From positions 1 to 7,528 of the forward strand of contig JAEYRQ010000506.1 in the NCBI GenBank assembly GCA_023435545.1: a stretch of 7,528 nt of DNA, read 5' to 3'. Position 1 is the first letter of the stretch, and each line of letters begins with the position of its first letter. Below the pieces are notes generated by a model. It worked only from the letters and a program-made list of their open reading frames with translations. It had not been told where the DNA came from and made no database searches. Positions 1 to 6,826 of the stretch are shown here, piece by piece. The translations under genes were made by a program, and so were the position numbers. The DNA is from Pseudomonadota bacterium (lineage in GTDB: Bacteria; Pseudomonadota; Alphaproteobacteria; Rhizobiales; Tepidamorphaceae).

Positions 1-34
1 TAGAGGTCCTCATCCCCTCACCCTTTTCGCCCAG

Positions 35-62
35 GCTTGCCAAAGCTCGCCAAGGCTCAAAG
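35..62. repeat. short degenerate 10-bp tandem repeat
   Basis: Three imperfect units with a period of 10 bp follow one another: GCTTGCCAAA, GCTCGCCAAG and GCTCAAAG. They lie just beyond the stop codon of the transaldolase gene, in non-coding sequence. The repeat is short and degenerate and could be slippage debris or part of a dispersed intergenic element whose rest lies left of the window. No function is proposed. Confidence 0.4.
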
Positions 63-83
63 CCCTCTCCCCATGGGAGGGGG
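63..83 (-). terminator. possible hairpin terminator after the transaldolase gene
   Basis: An inverted repeat pairs CTCCC at 67-71 with GGGAG at 75-79 around a 3-nt loop, and three more C-G pairs (63-65 with 81-83) follow after one mismatch in the minus-strand transcript. It starts 9 bp past the transaldolase stop codon, the usual place for a terminator. There is no clean U tract after it on the minus strand, so intrinsic termination is only a possibility. It may instead be part of a dispersed palindromic repeat. Confidence 0.3.
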
Positions 84-91
84 GGAATCTC

Positions 92-745
92 TCACGCGAT
101 CGTCTGGCCGGTCTTCTTCCAGTCGGCCAGGAAGGCGTCGAGCCCCTTGTCGGTCAGCGGATGCGACACGAGCTGGCGGATGATCGCCGGCGGGATGGTG
201 GCGACGTCGGCGCCGGCCAGCGCGCACAGCTTGACATGGTTGACGGTGCGGATCGAGGCGGCCAGCACCTCGGTGTCGAAGTCGTAGTTGTCGTAGATCG
301 CCCGGATCTCGCCGATTAGCTCCACCCCGTCGAGCCCGATGTCGTCGAGCCGGCCGATGAACGGCGAGACGAAGGTCGCGCCGGCCTTGGCGGCGAGCAG
401 CGCCTGGTTGGCCGAGAAGCAGAGCGTGACATTGACCATCGTGCCTTCGCCGGTCAGCGTGTTGCAAGCCTTGAGGCCGTGCATGGTCAGCGGAACCTTC
501 ACCGTCACGTTATCGGCGATCTCGGCGAGGCTGCGGCCCTCGGCGATCATGCCGTCGGCATCGGTCGCGGTGACCTCGGCGGAGACGGGGCCGTCGACGA
601 TGGCGCAGATCTCGGCGACGATCTCGCGGAACGGCCGTCCGGCCTTGGCCACCAGCGAGGGATTGGTGGTGACGCCATCGAGCAGGCCGGTCTCGGCCAG
701 CGCCCGGATCTCGGCCACGTCAGCGGTATCTACGAAGAATTTCAT
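92..745 (-). CDS. tal: small transaldolase (FSA/TalC-type, subfamily 3B)
   Basis: This 217-residue protein belongs to the small class I aldolase family that includes E. coli fructose-6-phosphate aldolase (FSA, 220 aa) and TalC-type transaldolases. These are cytoplasmic TIM-barrel enzymes; transaldolases move a dihydroxyacetone unit between sugar phosphates in the non-oxidative pentose phosphate pathway. Visible family motifs are FVDTAD with Asp6, GVTTNPS around Asn28, TVKVP with the Schiff-base Lys83, and SPFIGR at 127-132. By hand alignment, E. coli FSA Gln59 is Glu57 here and FSA Tyr131 is Phe129 here. Both match the transaldolase state (TalB Glu96 and Phe178), so transaldolase is the better call, although such genes are often labelled fructose-6-phosphate aldolase. 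The ATG at 745 is chosen because the family begins at [10 protein letters not shown] and an AGAAGGA ribosome site lies upstream; the open frame extends further but only into priA. It is divergent from priA. The family is near certain; the reaction is inferred. Confidence 0.93.
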   Translation of the reverse strand: MKFFVDTADVAEIRALAETGLLDGVTTNPSLVAKAGRPFREIVAEICAIVDGPVSAEVTATDADGMIAEGRSLAEIADNVTVKVPLTMHGLKACNTLTGEGTMVNVTLCFSANQALLAAKAGATFVSPFIGRLDDIGLDGVELIGEIRAIYDNYDFDTEVLAASIRTVNHVKLCALAGADVATIPPAIIRQLVSHPLTDKGLDAFLADWKKTGQTIA

Positions 746-755
746 GCCCTGTCCG

Positions 756-763
756 TTCCTTCT
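756..763 (-). promoter_or_regulatory. ribosome binding site of the transaldolase gene
   Basis: On the minus strand AGAAGGAA lies 10 nt before the ATG at 745. It supports that start over the longer open frame reaching into the priA gene on the other strand. Confidence 0.6.
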
Positions 764-846
764 CGCGCCCTGGCCAGCGCCATGGGGCCTGACGCCGCAC
801 TGTTTAGCGGTAGTTTGTCGCCGATGACAGTCCCGCGAATCGGCCG

Positions 847-3012
847 ATGAGCCAAACCGTCGTCCCGGTCCTGACGCCCGTCGCCCTCGAGGCGACCTAC
901 AGCTATGCCGTTCCCGACGGCATGGCGCTGGCGCCGGGTGACGTCGTGGTGGTGCCGCTCGGCCCGCGCACCGTGCTCGGCGTCGTCTGGGACGGGGAGC
1001 CCGACCAGGTCGCCCGCCGCAAGCTGCGTCCAGTCGAGGCAAGACTGTCGGGACCGGCGATGTCGGCGGCCATGCGCCGCTTCGTCGAGTGGATCGCCGA
1101 CTATACGCTCAGCCCGCGCGGCATGGTGTTGCGGATGATGCTCAGGGTGCCGGAGGCGTTCGGGCCGGAGAAGCCGGTGATCGCCGTCCGGCTCGCAGGT
1201 GACCCGCCGGAGCGCATGACCGAGGCGCGCCGCCGCGTGCTGGAGGTCGCCGCCGACGGGCTCGCCTGGAGCAAGTCGGCGCTGGCAGAGGCCTCGGGTG
1301 TCGGCGCTTCGGTGGTGGAGGGACTCCTCGAGGCGGGCACGCTGGAACGCGTGGCATTGCCGCCGAAACCGGTGGTCGCGCCGCCCGATCCCGGTTTCGC
1401 CCAGGCTGCCCTCACCGGCGACCAGTCCGCTGCCGCGCAGGCGCTGGCCGAGGCGGTCGACAGCGGCAGCTTCTCCGTGAGCCTGCTGGAAGGGGTCACC
1501 GGCTCCGGCAAGACCGAGGTCTATTTCGAGACGGTTGCGGAGGCGCTGAAAGCCGGCCGGCAGGTGCTGGTGATGGTGCCCGAGATCTCGCTCACCTCCC
1601 AGTTCCTCGCCCGTTTCGAGGCCCGCTTCGGCACCGTCCCTGCCGAATGGCATTCCGGGCTTACTCCGAAGTTGCGCGAGCGGACGTGGCGCGGCGTCGC
1701 CTCGGGCGAGGTCAGGGCGGTCGCGGGCGCGCGCTCGGCGCTGTTCCTGCCGTTCTCGAACCTCGGTCTCATCATCGTCGACGAAGAGCACGACCCCGCC
1801 TACAAGCAGGAGGAGGGCGTCATCTACTCGGCCCGCGACATGGCCGTGGTGCGCGGCTCCATCGAGTGCTGCCCGGTCGTACTGTCCTCCGCCACGCCAT
1901 CGGTCGAGAGCCGGGCGAACGCCGAGCGCGGCCGCTACCACCACCTGCGCCTGCCGGACCGCTACGGCGCGACGCTGCCCGACATCCGCGCCATCGACTT
2001 GCGCAGTGAGGGGCCGGAGCGCGGCCGGTTCCTCAGCCCACCGCTGGTCGCGGCCATCGCCGAGACGATCGCCGGCGGCGATCAGGCGCTCCTGTTTCTC
2101 AATCGCCGCGGCTACGCGCCTCTGACGCTGTGCCGGGCCTGCGGCTTCCGCTTCGAGTGCCCGAACTGCTCGGCCTGGCTGGTCGAGCACCGCTTCCGCC
2201 GCCAGCTCGCCTGCCACCACTGCGGCCACACGATCCCGCGGCCGGTGAACTGCCCCAATTGCGGCGCCGAGGACAGCCTGGTGCCCTGCGGGCCGGGAAT
2301 CGAGCGGATCGCCGAGGAGGCCGCCGAGCGCTTCCCCGACATCCGCATCCTGATGCTGTCGAGCGACCTGATCGGCTCGATCGCCGACCTCAGGATGCGC
2401 TTCTCGATGATCGAGCGCGGCGAGGTGGACCTCGTGGTCGGAACCCAGCTCGTGGCGAAGGGCCACAACTTCCCCAATCTGGCGCTTGTCGGGGTGGTCG
2501 ATGCCGATGTCGGGCTCGCAACCGCCGACCCGCGCGCCGCCGAGCGCACCTTCCAGCTTCTGCAGCAGGTGACCGGCCGGGCGGGGCGCCAGCGTGACGG
2601 GGGCAGGGGCCTGATCCAGACCTTCGATCCCGAGCATCCGGTAATGAAAGCGATCGTGTCCGGCGACCGCGAGGCCTTCTACGCCCGCGAGATGGAGAGC
2701 CGTGAGCGGCAGGGCCTGCCGCCCTTCGGACGGCTGGCGGCGATCGTCGTCTCGGCGAAGTCGCAGGACGAGGCGGTGTCCTACGCCAAGGCGCTGGCGC
2801 GCGCCGCCCCACTCGCCGACGGTGCCCGCGTGCTGGGTCCGGCCGAAGCCCCACTCGCGGTCGTGCGCGGCCGCCACCGGTTCCGGCTGTTGGTCAAGGC
2901 GAAGCGGACCTTCGACCTGCAGAGCTTCCTGCGCGCCTGGCTCGAGGCCGCCCCGAAGCCGCGCGGCAGCGTCCGCCTGAGCATCGACGTCGATCCCTTG
3001 AGCTTCCTGTAG
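847..3012 (+). CDS. priA: primosomal protein N' (replication restart helicase PriA)
   Basis: PriA is a superfamily 2, 3'-to-5' DNA helicase that recognises abandoned replication forks and D-loops and starts reloading of the replicative helicase. The 721-residue protein is close to the usual length (E. coli 732). In order there are an N-terminal 3'-DNA-binding domain (about 1-110), a winged-helix region, a helicase core with Walker A GVTGSGKT (216-223, Lys222) and Walker B DEEHD (312-316), an SATPS motif, then [13 protein letters not shown] from 532 and QVTGRAGR (574-581). Between the helicase lobes sits the zinc-binding insertion with all eight cysteines: 429, 432, 438, 441, 456, 459, 469 and 472, with the same spacing as in the E. 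coli protein. The start at 847 fits the family N-terminus ([16 protein letters not shown]), but no good Shine-Dalgarno precedes it. It is divergent from the transaldolase gene and converges on a TetR-family gene 3 bp beyond its stop. Nothing essential appears missing. Confidence 0.97.
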   Translation: MSQTVVPVLTPVALEATYSYAVPDGMALAPGDVVVVPLGPRTVLGVVWDGEPDQVARRKLRPVEARLSGPAMSAAMRRFVEWIADYTLSPRGMVLRMMLRVPEAFGPEKPVIAVRLAGDPPERMTEARRRVLEVAADGLAWSKSALAEASGVGASVVEGLLEAGTLERVALPPKPVVAPPDPGFAQAALTGDQSAAAQALAEAVDSGSFSVSLLEGVTGSGKTEVYFETVAEALKAGRQVLVMVPEISLTSQFLARFEARFGTVPAEWHSGLTPKLRERTWRGVASGEVRAVAGARSALFLPFSNLGLIIVDEEHDPAYKQEEGVIYSARDMAVVRGSIECCPVVLSSATPSVESRANAERGRYHHLRLPDRYGATLPDIRAIDLRSEGPERGRFLSPPLVAAIAETIAGGDQALLFLNRRGYAPLTLCRACGFRFECPNCSAWLVEHRFRRQLACHHCGHTIPRPVNCPNCGAEDSLVPCGPGIERIAEEAAERFPDIRILMLSSDLIGSIADLRMRFSMIERGEVDLVVGTQLVAKGHNFPNLALVGVVDADVGLATADPRAAERTFQLLQQVTGRAGRQRDGGRGLIQTFDPEHPVMKAIVSGDREAFYAREMESRERQGLPPFGRLAAIVVSAKSQDEAVSYAKALARAAPLADGARVLGPAEAPLAVVRGRHRFRLLVKAKRTFDLQSFLRAWLEAAPKPRGSVRLSIDVDPLSFL

Positions 3013-3015
3013 GCG

Positions 3016-3660
3016 CTACCTGAGCCTCAGGCCCTCGAGGAACACAGTGAGCACGGTGTCCTCGGCCGCTGCGACCGGGTCACCGGCCTCTCCCAGCACG
3101 GCGCGCACCTGCACGTCGAAATCCGCGTAGTGCTGCGTGGTCGCCCAGATCATGAAGATCAGGTGCGCCGGATCGACCGCCGTCAGCCGCCCCTCGTCGA
3201 TCCAGGTCTGGATCACCGCGCCCTTGCGCGCGACAAGATCGCGCAACGGCCCGCGCAGAAACTCGCCGATGGCGGGCGCCCCGTGCAGCACCTCGTTGGC
3301 GAACAGCCGCGAGGCCTCCGGCATCGCCCGCGACATCTCCAGCTTGTGCCGGATGTATCCGGCGATCTCACCGACGGGGTCGCCGTCCGGATCGAGCCGC
3401 TCCAGCGGCGCCAGCCATGCGGCCAGGGTGGATTCCAGCACCTGCCGGTAGATCTCGTCCTTGCTGCGGAAATAGTAGAGCAGGTTGGGCTTCGACATGC
3501 CCGCACGCGCCGCGATCCGGTCGACCGTCGCCCCGCGATAGCCGGACGCGGCGAATATCTCGAGCGCCGCGTCCAGGATGATCTGCCGGTTCGCCGCCTG
3601 GATGCGCGTGCGCGGCCGCCGCGCCGGCCGGGGCGATCCGCCGTCAGCCGCCGCCGTCAT
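3016..3660 (-). CDS. TetR-family transcriptional regulator, RutR-like
   Basis: This 214-residue protein is a TetR-family repressor. After a basic N-terminal tail (to about 22) comes the helix-turn-helix domain (about 25-72), with the recognition region MSKPNLLYYFRSKDEIY at 55-71. The C-terminal ligand domain closely resembles E. coli RutR, the uracil/thymine-responsive regulator of pyrimidine use: YIRHKLEMSR (102-111), EASRLFANE (115-123) and DPAHLIFMIWATTQHYADF (163-181) match RutR segments by memory. The family is secure, but the ligand is not: no pyrimidine-degradation genes are visible here, and no RutR-type operator (TTGACC-like inverted repeat) was seen upstream. The start codon lies in a 14-bp tandem duplication that makes a second ATG 14 nt upstream, out of frame. 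No strong Shine-Dalgarno is seen. An ATG-proximal error is unlikely because the HTH domain begins at about residue 25, as in relatives. It converges on priA. Confidence 0.88.
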   Translation of the reverse strand: MTAAADGGSPRPARRPRTRIQAANRQIILDAALEIFAASGYRGATVDRIAARAGMSKPNLLYYFRSKDEIYRQVLESTLAAWLAPLERLDPDGDPVGEIAGYIRHKLEMSRAMPEASRLFANEVLHGAPAIGEFLRGPLRDLVARKGAVIQTWIDEGRLTAVDPAHLIFMIWATTQHYADFDVQVRAVLGEAGDPVAAAEDTVLTVFLEGLRLR

Positions 3661-3679
3661 GTCGCCGCCGTCATGTCGC
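3649..3679. repeat. 14-bp tandem duplication across the TetR gene start
   Basis: The unit GCCGCCGTCATGTC at 3650-3663 is repeated exactly at 3664-3677, and the 14-bp periodicity runs from 3649 to 3679. On the minus strand each copy carries an ATG followed by ACGGCGGC. Since 14 is not a multiple of three, the two ATGs are in different frames. It looks like a recent small duplication or slippage event. Confidence 0.85.
3657..3674 (-). promoter_or_regulatory. possible five-codon leader overlapping the TetR start
   Basis: The upstream copy of the 14-bp repeat offers an ATG at 3674 that would encode MTAAT and then stop at TGA (3659-3657). That stop overlaps the ATG of the regulator as ATGA, the arrangement used in translational coupling. 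The mini-frame could be a mere by-product of the duplication. No ribosome site distinguishes the two ATGs, so whether it is translated is unknown. Confidence 0.25.
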
Positions 3680-3785
3680 TATCGTGTCCCGCATCCGCAC
3701 CCATGGGGGCGGGTTCTAGCGCATGGAGCTGCCGGATTGAAGCGGCCGCGCCACAGAGCGCAGCGCGATACCCGCCACACTGAGG

Positions 3786-3890
3786 CGTCATCCCGGACGG
3801 CCGCAAGGCCGATCCGGGATCGGTAGGGCACGACGGCAGCGGAATGACGCGTCCCGATCCCGGCTCTCGCCTTGCTCGGCCGGGACGACG
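3786..3890. repeat. two-hairpin palindromic intergenic element (REP/BIME-like)
   Basis: The 252-bp spacer between the TetR gene and the VOC gene holds two adjacent hairpins. In the first, 3790-3802 pairs with 3807-3820, giving a 13-bp stem closed by a GCAA tetraloop with a single bulged A at 3812. In the second, 3851-3856 (GTCCCG) pairs with 3881-3886 and 3859-3864 (CCCGGC) pairs with 3879-3884; these overlap partly, so they are alternatives. The element is bounded by CGTCATCCCGG on the left and CCGGGACGACG on the right, near-inverted copies, and CGTCAT at 3786-3791 is repeated inverted as ATGACG at 3844-3849. GTCATCCCGG-type palindromes are common dispersed repeats in rhizobial genomes (from memory). 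The remaining spacer (3680-3785 and 3891-3912) shows nothing I can name. Confidence 0.6.
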
Positions 3891-3912
3891 GAAGGCGGGT
3901 CCAGCCGCGCGC

Positions 3913-4305
3913 TCAGCCGTCCGCCGCGTAGCAGACGGCCTGCAGTTTGTTCCCATCGGGATCGCGGACATAGGCTGCGTAGTAGTTGGCGCCGTAATGC
4001 GGCCGCGGGCCCGCTGCGCCCTCGCTGGTGCCGCCCAGGCGCAGTGCCGCGTCATGAAAGCGGTGGACGCTGTCCCTCGTTTCCGCGATGAAGGCGATGT
4101 GGGTGCCGTTCCCCCATGTGGCCGGACGTCCGTCCTCAGGCGTGTAGAGATAGATGGTCGGCGGGCCACCCTTCTCGTATGTGGGTGCCTTGCCGGGCGG
4201 CTTCGGCAGCCGCGCGAAACCGAGCGTTCCCAGAACTTCGTCATAGAACCGGCCGGCGCGATCAGGATCGTTGGTGCCGAGCGTGATGTGACTGATTACG
4301 GACAT
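3913..4305 (-). CDS. VOC (glyoxalase/bleomycin resistance) family protein
   Basis: A 130-residue single-domain protein of the vicinal oxygen chelate fold, made of two beta-alpha-beta-beta-beta units. Family marks are ISHITLGTNDPDRAGRFYDE at 4-23, the second-module strand with GTHIAFIAE (67-75), and the C-terminal DPDGNKLQAVC (115-125). In metal-dependent relatives such as glyoxalase I the ligands are His, Glu, His, Glu. Here His6 and His69 are kept, but the last Glu is Gln122 and no Glu is evident in the strand around 50-54 (TIYLY). The metal site is therefore atypical, and glyoxalase I activity should not be assumed; substrate unknown. The start is supported by GGGGAGA (4311-4317) 5 nt before the ATG. 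It lies 90 bp downstream of betA on the same strand and could be read through from it, but a hairpin lies between, so a functional link to choline is not shown. Confidence 0.87.
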   Translation of the reverse strand: MSVISHITLGTNDPDRAGRFYDEVLGTLGFARLPKPPGKAPTYEKGGPPTIYLYTPEDGRPATWGNGTHIAFIAETRDSVHRFHDAALRLGGTSEGAAGPRPHYGANYYAAYVRDPDGNKLQAVCYAADG

Positions 4306-4361
4306 CGATGTCTCCCCGGGGACTCACCGGAGAAGACTAAAACGTGAACATACTGCCGCCA

Positions 4362-4384
4362 AGCCCCCGGTGCGGGCTGGGGGG
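4362..4384 (-). terminator. possible terminator after betA
   Basis: Downstream of the betA stop codon, AGCCC (4362-4366) pairs with GGGCT (4374-4378), and alternatively the C run at 4364-4368 pairs with the G run at 4379-4384. The stem is GC rich, but the nearest T-rich stretch on the minus strand (TTTTAG, around 4337-4342) is about 20 nt further on. It is a weak candidate for ending betI-betA transcription before the VOC gene. Confidence 0.3.
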
Positions 4385-4395
4385 AGCAAGTGGAC

Positions 4396-6060
4396 CTACC
4401 GCTGCGCGGTGCGCCAGTCAGGGTGGATCCAGGGCTGAAGATTGGCGGCCGGCAGCGCGGCGCGGCCGAGGATCATGTCGGCGGCCTTCTCGCCGGTCAT
4501 GATCGTGGGCGCATTGAGGTTGCCGTTGGTGATCTGCGGGAAGATCGAACTGTCGACCACTCTCAAGCGCTCGACGCCGATCACCCGGCATTGCGGGTCT
4601 ACCACCGCGGTGGGATCGTCCGCTGCCCCCATCCGGCAGGTGCCGCAGGGGTGATAGGCGCTCTCCACGTGCTCGCGCACGAAATCGTCGATCGCCGCAT
4701 CGGACTGGGCGTCCGGCCCCGGCGCGATCTCGTGGTCGACATGATCGGCCATCGCCGGCTGCGCCATGATCTCGCGGGTCAGGCGGATGCAGGCCCGGAA
4801 CTCCGCCCAGTCGTCGGGATGCGACATGTAGTCGAAGCGGATCGAGGGCGGCGCGGCGGGATCGGACGAGGCGAGCGCGACGCGGCCGCGCGACTTCGAG
4901 CGCATCGGCCCGACATGTACCTGGAAGCCGTGCCGGTCGGCCGCCGCCTTGCCGTCGTAGCGCACAGCCGCGGGCAGGAAATGGTACTGGATGTCCGGAT
5001 ACTCGATCCCCGCGGCCGAGCGGATGAAGCCGCAGGATTCGAACTGGTTGCTGGTCCCAAGCCCGCGTCTGAGGAACAGCCACATCGCACCGATGAACGC
5101 CTTTGAGACAGGGTTCAGGTGGCTGTGCAGCGTGCCGTTGTGCTTGGAGGCGTACTGGACATAGGTCTCCAGATGGTCCTGCAGGTTGGCGCCGACACCC
5201 GGCCGGTCGGCGACGACCTCGATCCCGTGGCGCCGCAGATCGTCCCCCGAACCGATTCCCGACAGCAAGAGGATCTTCGGCGAGTTGATCGAGGAGGCCG
5301 ACAGGATCACCTCGCGGCGCGCCTGCACGGTCTCCAGCCGCTTCCCTCGCCGGATCAAGACCCCGGTCGCCCGTCGCCCGTCGAATTCGATCCGCTGCAC
5401 CTCGACCCCGGTGAGAAGGCGCAGGTTCGGCCGTTTCAGCGCCGGCCGCAGATAGGCATTGGCCGCCGACCAGCGCCGGCCGCCCCACACCGTCATCTCC
5501 ATCGCCCCGAAGCCCTCCTGGCGATGGCCGTTGTAGTCCTCGGTGACGCCGTAGCCCGCCTGCCTGCCGGCCTCGATGAAGGCGCTGTAGAGCGGATTCT
5601 CCAGCCGCCCGCGGGTGACGTGCAGCGGGCCGTCATCGCCGCGCCAGCCCGGCTCGCCGCCATGGCTCGTCTCCATCCGCCTGAAATAGGGCAGCACGTC
5701 GCGGAAGCCCCAGCCGCTGGCGCCCATCTCCTCCCAGGTGTCGAAGTCTCGGGCATGTCCGCGAACGAACACCATGCCGTTGATCGAGGAGGACCCGCCG
5801 ATCACCTTGCCGCGCGGAACCGCCAGCCGGCGCCCGTTCAGATGCGGCTCCGGCTCGGTCCGGAAGCCCCAGTCGTAGAGCGGCATGTTCATCGGGATCG
5901 AAAAGGCGGCGGGCATCTGGATCAACGGGCCGACGTCGGTCCCGCCCCGCTCGAGCACGATGACCGAATGCCGCCCGTCCGCGCTCAGCCGGTCGGCGAG
6001 CACGCAGCCTGCCGACCCCGCGCCGACGATGACGTAATCGGCGTCCAGCCGCTCGCTCAT
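4396..6060 (-). CDS. betA: choline dehydrogenase (GMC oxidoreductase)
   Basis: BetA oxidises choline to betaine aldehyde with FAD, and can carry on slowly to glycine betaine; it is a membrane-associated electron donor to the respiratory chain. The 554 residues match the family length (E. coli 556). The FAD Rossmann motif is VGAGSAG at 12-18 with Glu37 after the second strand, and the GMC signature [18 protein letters not shown] lies at 84-101. BetA-like stretches include [17 protein letters not shown] (287-303), [10 protein letters not shown] (356-365) and [11 protein letters not shown] (382-392). The catalytic pair is His470 (in [10 protein letters not shown]) and Asn514 (in NGNLNAPT), 44 residues apart as His466/Asn510 are in choline oxidase. 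The ATG at 6060 starts just before the flavin fold ([15 protein letters not shown]); the frame is open further upstream but only through betI. It overlaps the betI stop as ATGA and has no clear own ribosome site, so coupled translation with betI is likely. Other GMC alcohol oxidases are possible, but the betI and choX neighbours favour choline. Confidence 0.92.
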   Translation of the reverse strand: MSERLDADYVIVGAGSAGCVLADRLSADGRHSVIVLERGGTDVGPLIQMPAAFSIPMNMPLYDWGFRTEPEPHLNGRRLAVPRGKVIGGSSSINGMVFVRGHARDFDTWEEMGASGWGFRDVLPYFRRMETSHGGEPGWRGDDGPLHVTRGRLENPLYSAFIEAGRQAGYGVTEDYNGHRQEGFGAMEMTVWGGRRWSAANAYLRPALKRPNLRLLTGVEVQRIEFDGRRATGVLIRRGKRLETVQARREVILSASSINSPKILLLSGIGSGDDLRRHGIEVVADRPGVGANLQDHLETYVQYASKHNGTLHSHLNPVSKAFIGAMWLFLRRGLGTSNQFESCGFIRSAAGIEYPDIQYHFLPAAVRYDGKAAADRHGFQVHVGPMRSKSRGRVALASSDPAAPPSIRFDYMSHPDDWAEFRACIRLTREIMAQPAMADHVDHEIAPGPDAQSDAAIDDFVREHVESAYHPCGTCRMGAADDPTAVVDPQCRVIGVERLRVVDSSIFPQITNGNLNAPTIMTGEKAADMILGRAALPAANLQPWIHPDWRTAQR

Positions 6061-6650
6061 GCCGGGGTCCCGGCGGCCGCGATCCGCCCTTCGACGAAAT
6101 CCTCGACCAGGGCAATCGCCCTGGCGCCGTCCGGCGCGTCCTCGGCCAGCGCGAACCGGATCCACAGACCGTCGATCAGCGCGGCGGTTGCCTCCGCTAC
6201 CTCGCGGGCCTGTGGACGCGGCATCAGGCGGGACAGGTCATGGACGAGATTGCTGTCGAGCCGCCGCGCATAGATGCGGTGCAGACGGCGAGCCTCCGGC
6301 ACGGTCTGCGCCTGGACATAGAAGGCGAGCCAGGCCGAGATCGTCGCCGGCCGGAACTGGTCCGGGGCGAAGTTGCCGGCGATCACCGCCGAAACGCGCT
6401 CCCGCGGCGACCGGGCCTGCCTGAGCCGCACGATGATGGCGCCGCCGAGTTCGGCGAGCATGTAGCGCATCGTCTCGGCGAGCAGGTGGTCCTTCGAGCC
6501 GAAATAGTGGTGGGCGAGCGCGGTTGAGACGCCGGCGCGGCGCGCGATGCCGCCCACCGTCACGGCGCAGAAGCCGCGATCGTGGATCGTCTCGATGGCG
6601 GCCTCGATCAGGGTCCGCCGCCGAATCGCTTCCATCCCGATCCTGGGCAC
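6057..6650 (-). CDS. betI: choline-responsive TetR-family repressor BetI
   Basis: BetI represses choline uptake and oxidation genes and is relieved by choline (E. coli and relatives). The 197-residue protein has the characteristic start [17 protein letters not shown], like E. coli MPKLGMQSIRRRQLIDA (remembered). The helix-turn-helix spans about 10-57, with [20 protein letters not shown] at 33-52. The ligand domain carries BetI-like [10 protein letters not shown] (106-115), [11 protein letters not shown] (129-139) and [12 protein letters not shown] (157-168). The start is a GTG at 6650, chosen over the internal ATG at 6635 because the family begins MPxxGM and because GGAGG lies 7 nt upstream. 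Its stop overlaps betA by 4 bp. A perfect palindrome 24 bp upstream is its probable operator, so autoregulation is likely. As in E. coli, where betI is divergent from a choline transporter gene, a choline uptake gene lies on the other side of the promoter region; here it is an ABC binding protein, not BetT. Confidence 0.94.
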   Translation of the reverse strand: MPRIGMEAIRRRTLIEAAIETIHDRGFCAVTVGGIARRAGVSTALAHHYFGSKDHLLAETMRYMLAELGGAIIVRLRQARSPRERVSAVIAGNFAPDQFRPATISAWLAFYVQAQTVPEARRLHRIYARRLDSNLVHDLSRLMPRPQAREVAEATAALIDGLWIRFALAEDAPDGARAIALVEDFVEGRIAAAGTPA

Positions 6651-6657
6651 GTGTCCG

Positions 6658-6662
6658 CCTCC
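6658..6662 (-). promoter_or_regulatory. betI ribosome binding site deciding a GTG start
   Basis: GGAGG on the minus strand ends 7 nt before the GTG at 6650. It favours that GTG over the ATG at 6635, from which it would be 22 nt away, and the extra five residues restore the conserved BetI N-terminus. Confidence 0.75.
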
Positions 6663-6674
6663 GTGGCACCGAAT

Positions 6675-6692
6675 ATTGACTGATCAGTCAAT
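6675..6692. promoter_or_regulatory. probable BetI operator (18-bp perfect palindrome)
   Basis: ATTGACTGATCAGTCAAT is an uninterrupted 18-bp perfect inverted repeat centred between 6683 and 6684, in the 176-bp spacer between betI and choX. It is AT-rich compared with its surroundings and is followed by a further ATCAAT, so TTGATTGACT-like half-sites are extended on one side. It begins 24 bp upstream of the betI start and 12 bp from the betI ribosome site, so a bound repressor would block the betI promoter or transcription start. It lies 134 bp from the choX start, so control of choX is less certain. TetR-family repressors bind such palindromes; assignment to BetI rests on adjacency. Confidence 0.8.
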
Positions 6693-6811
6693 CAATAATG
6701 CTTGCCATGCCGCGCGTAAAGTGGTTCGATCGGAAAATCTGCCGCAGCGACAGCCGGAGGGGGCGCAGGGGGTGCCGCCGCCGGGCTCGCGATGCTTTTT
6801 CTGCGACCAAC

Positions 6812-6817
6812 GGGAGG
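6812..6817 (+). promoter_or_regulatory. choX ribosome binding site
   Basis: GGGAGG lies 9 nt before the ATG at 6827 and fixes the start of the choline-binding protein, giving a normal signal peptide. Confidence 0.75.
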
Positions 6818-6826
6818 TTCCTGACG

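Noticed and set aside
746..1042. N-terminal extension of the transaldolase frame
   Set aside because: It runs over the priA start region, is Arg-rich without homology, and the family begins at [10 protein letters not shown] with a ribosome site at 756-763.
742..2877. Open frame of 711 codons on the minus strand opposite priA
   Set aside because: It mirrors the conserved priA reading frame; its protein is low-complexity, rich in Arg, Gly, Ala and Asp, with no recognisable domain. Long antisense frames are common in GC-rich coding DNA.
3844..4347. Plus-strand frame of 167 codons opposite the VOC gene
   Set aside because: It overlaps the palindromic element and mirrors the VOC gene, and has no motifs.
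6061..6165. N-terminal extension of the betA frame
   Set aside because: It lies in the end of betI, has no ribosome site, and precedes the normal flavin-fold start.
5119..6273. Open frame of 384 codons on the plus strand opposite betA
   Set aside because: It lies opposite well-supported betA and betI codons and encodes an Arg/Pro/Ala-rich sequence without motifs, so it is a GC-bias shadow.
6676..6704. Possible choX promoter with TTGACT as -35
   Set aside because: TTGACT at 6676-6681 resembles a -35, but no acceptable -10 lies 16-18 bp downstream. The hexamer is part of the palindrome, so I did not call a promoter.
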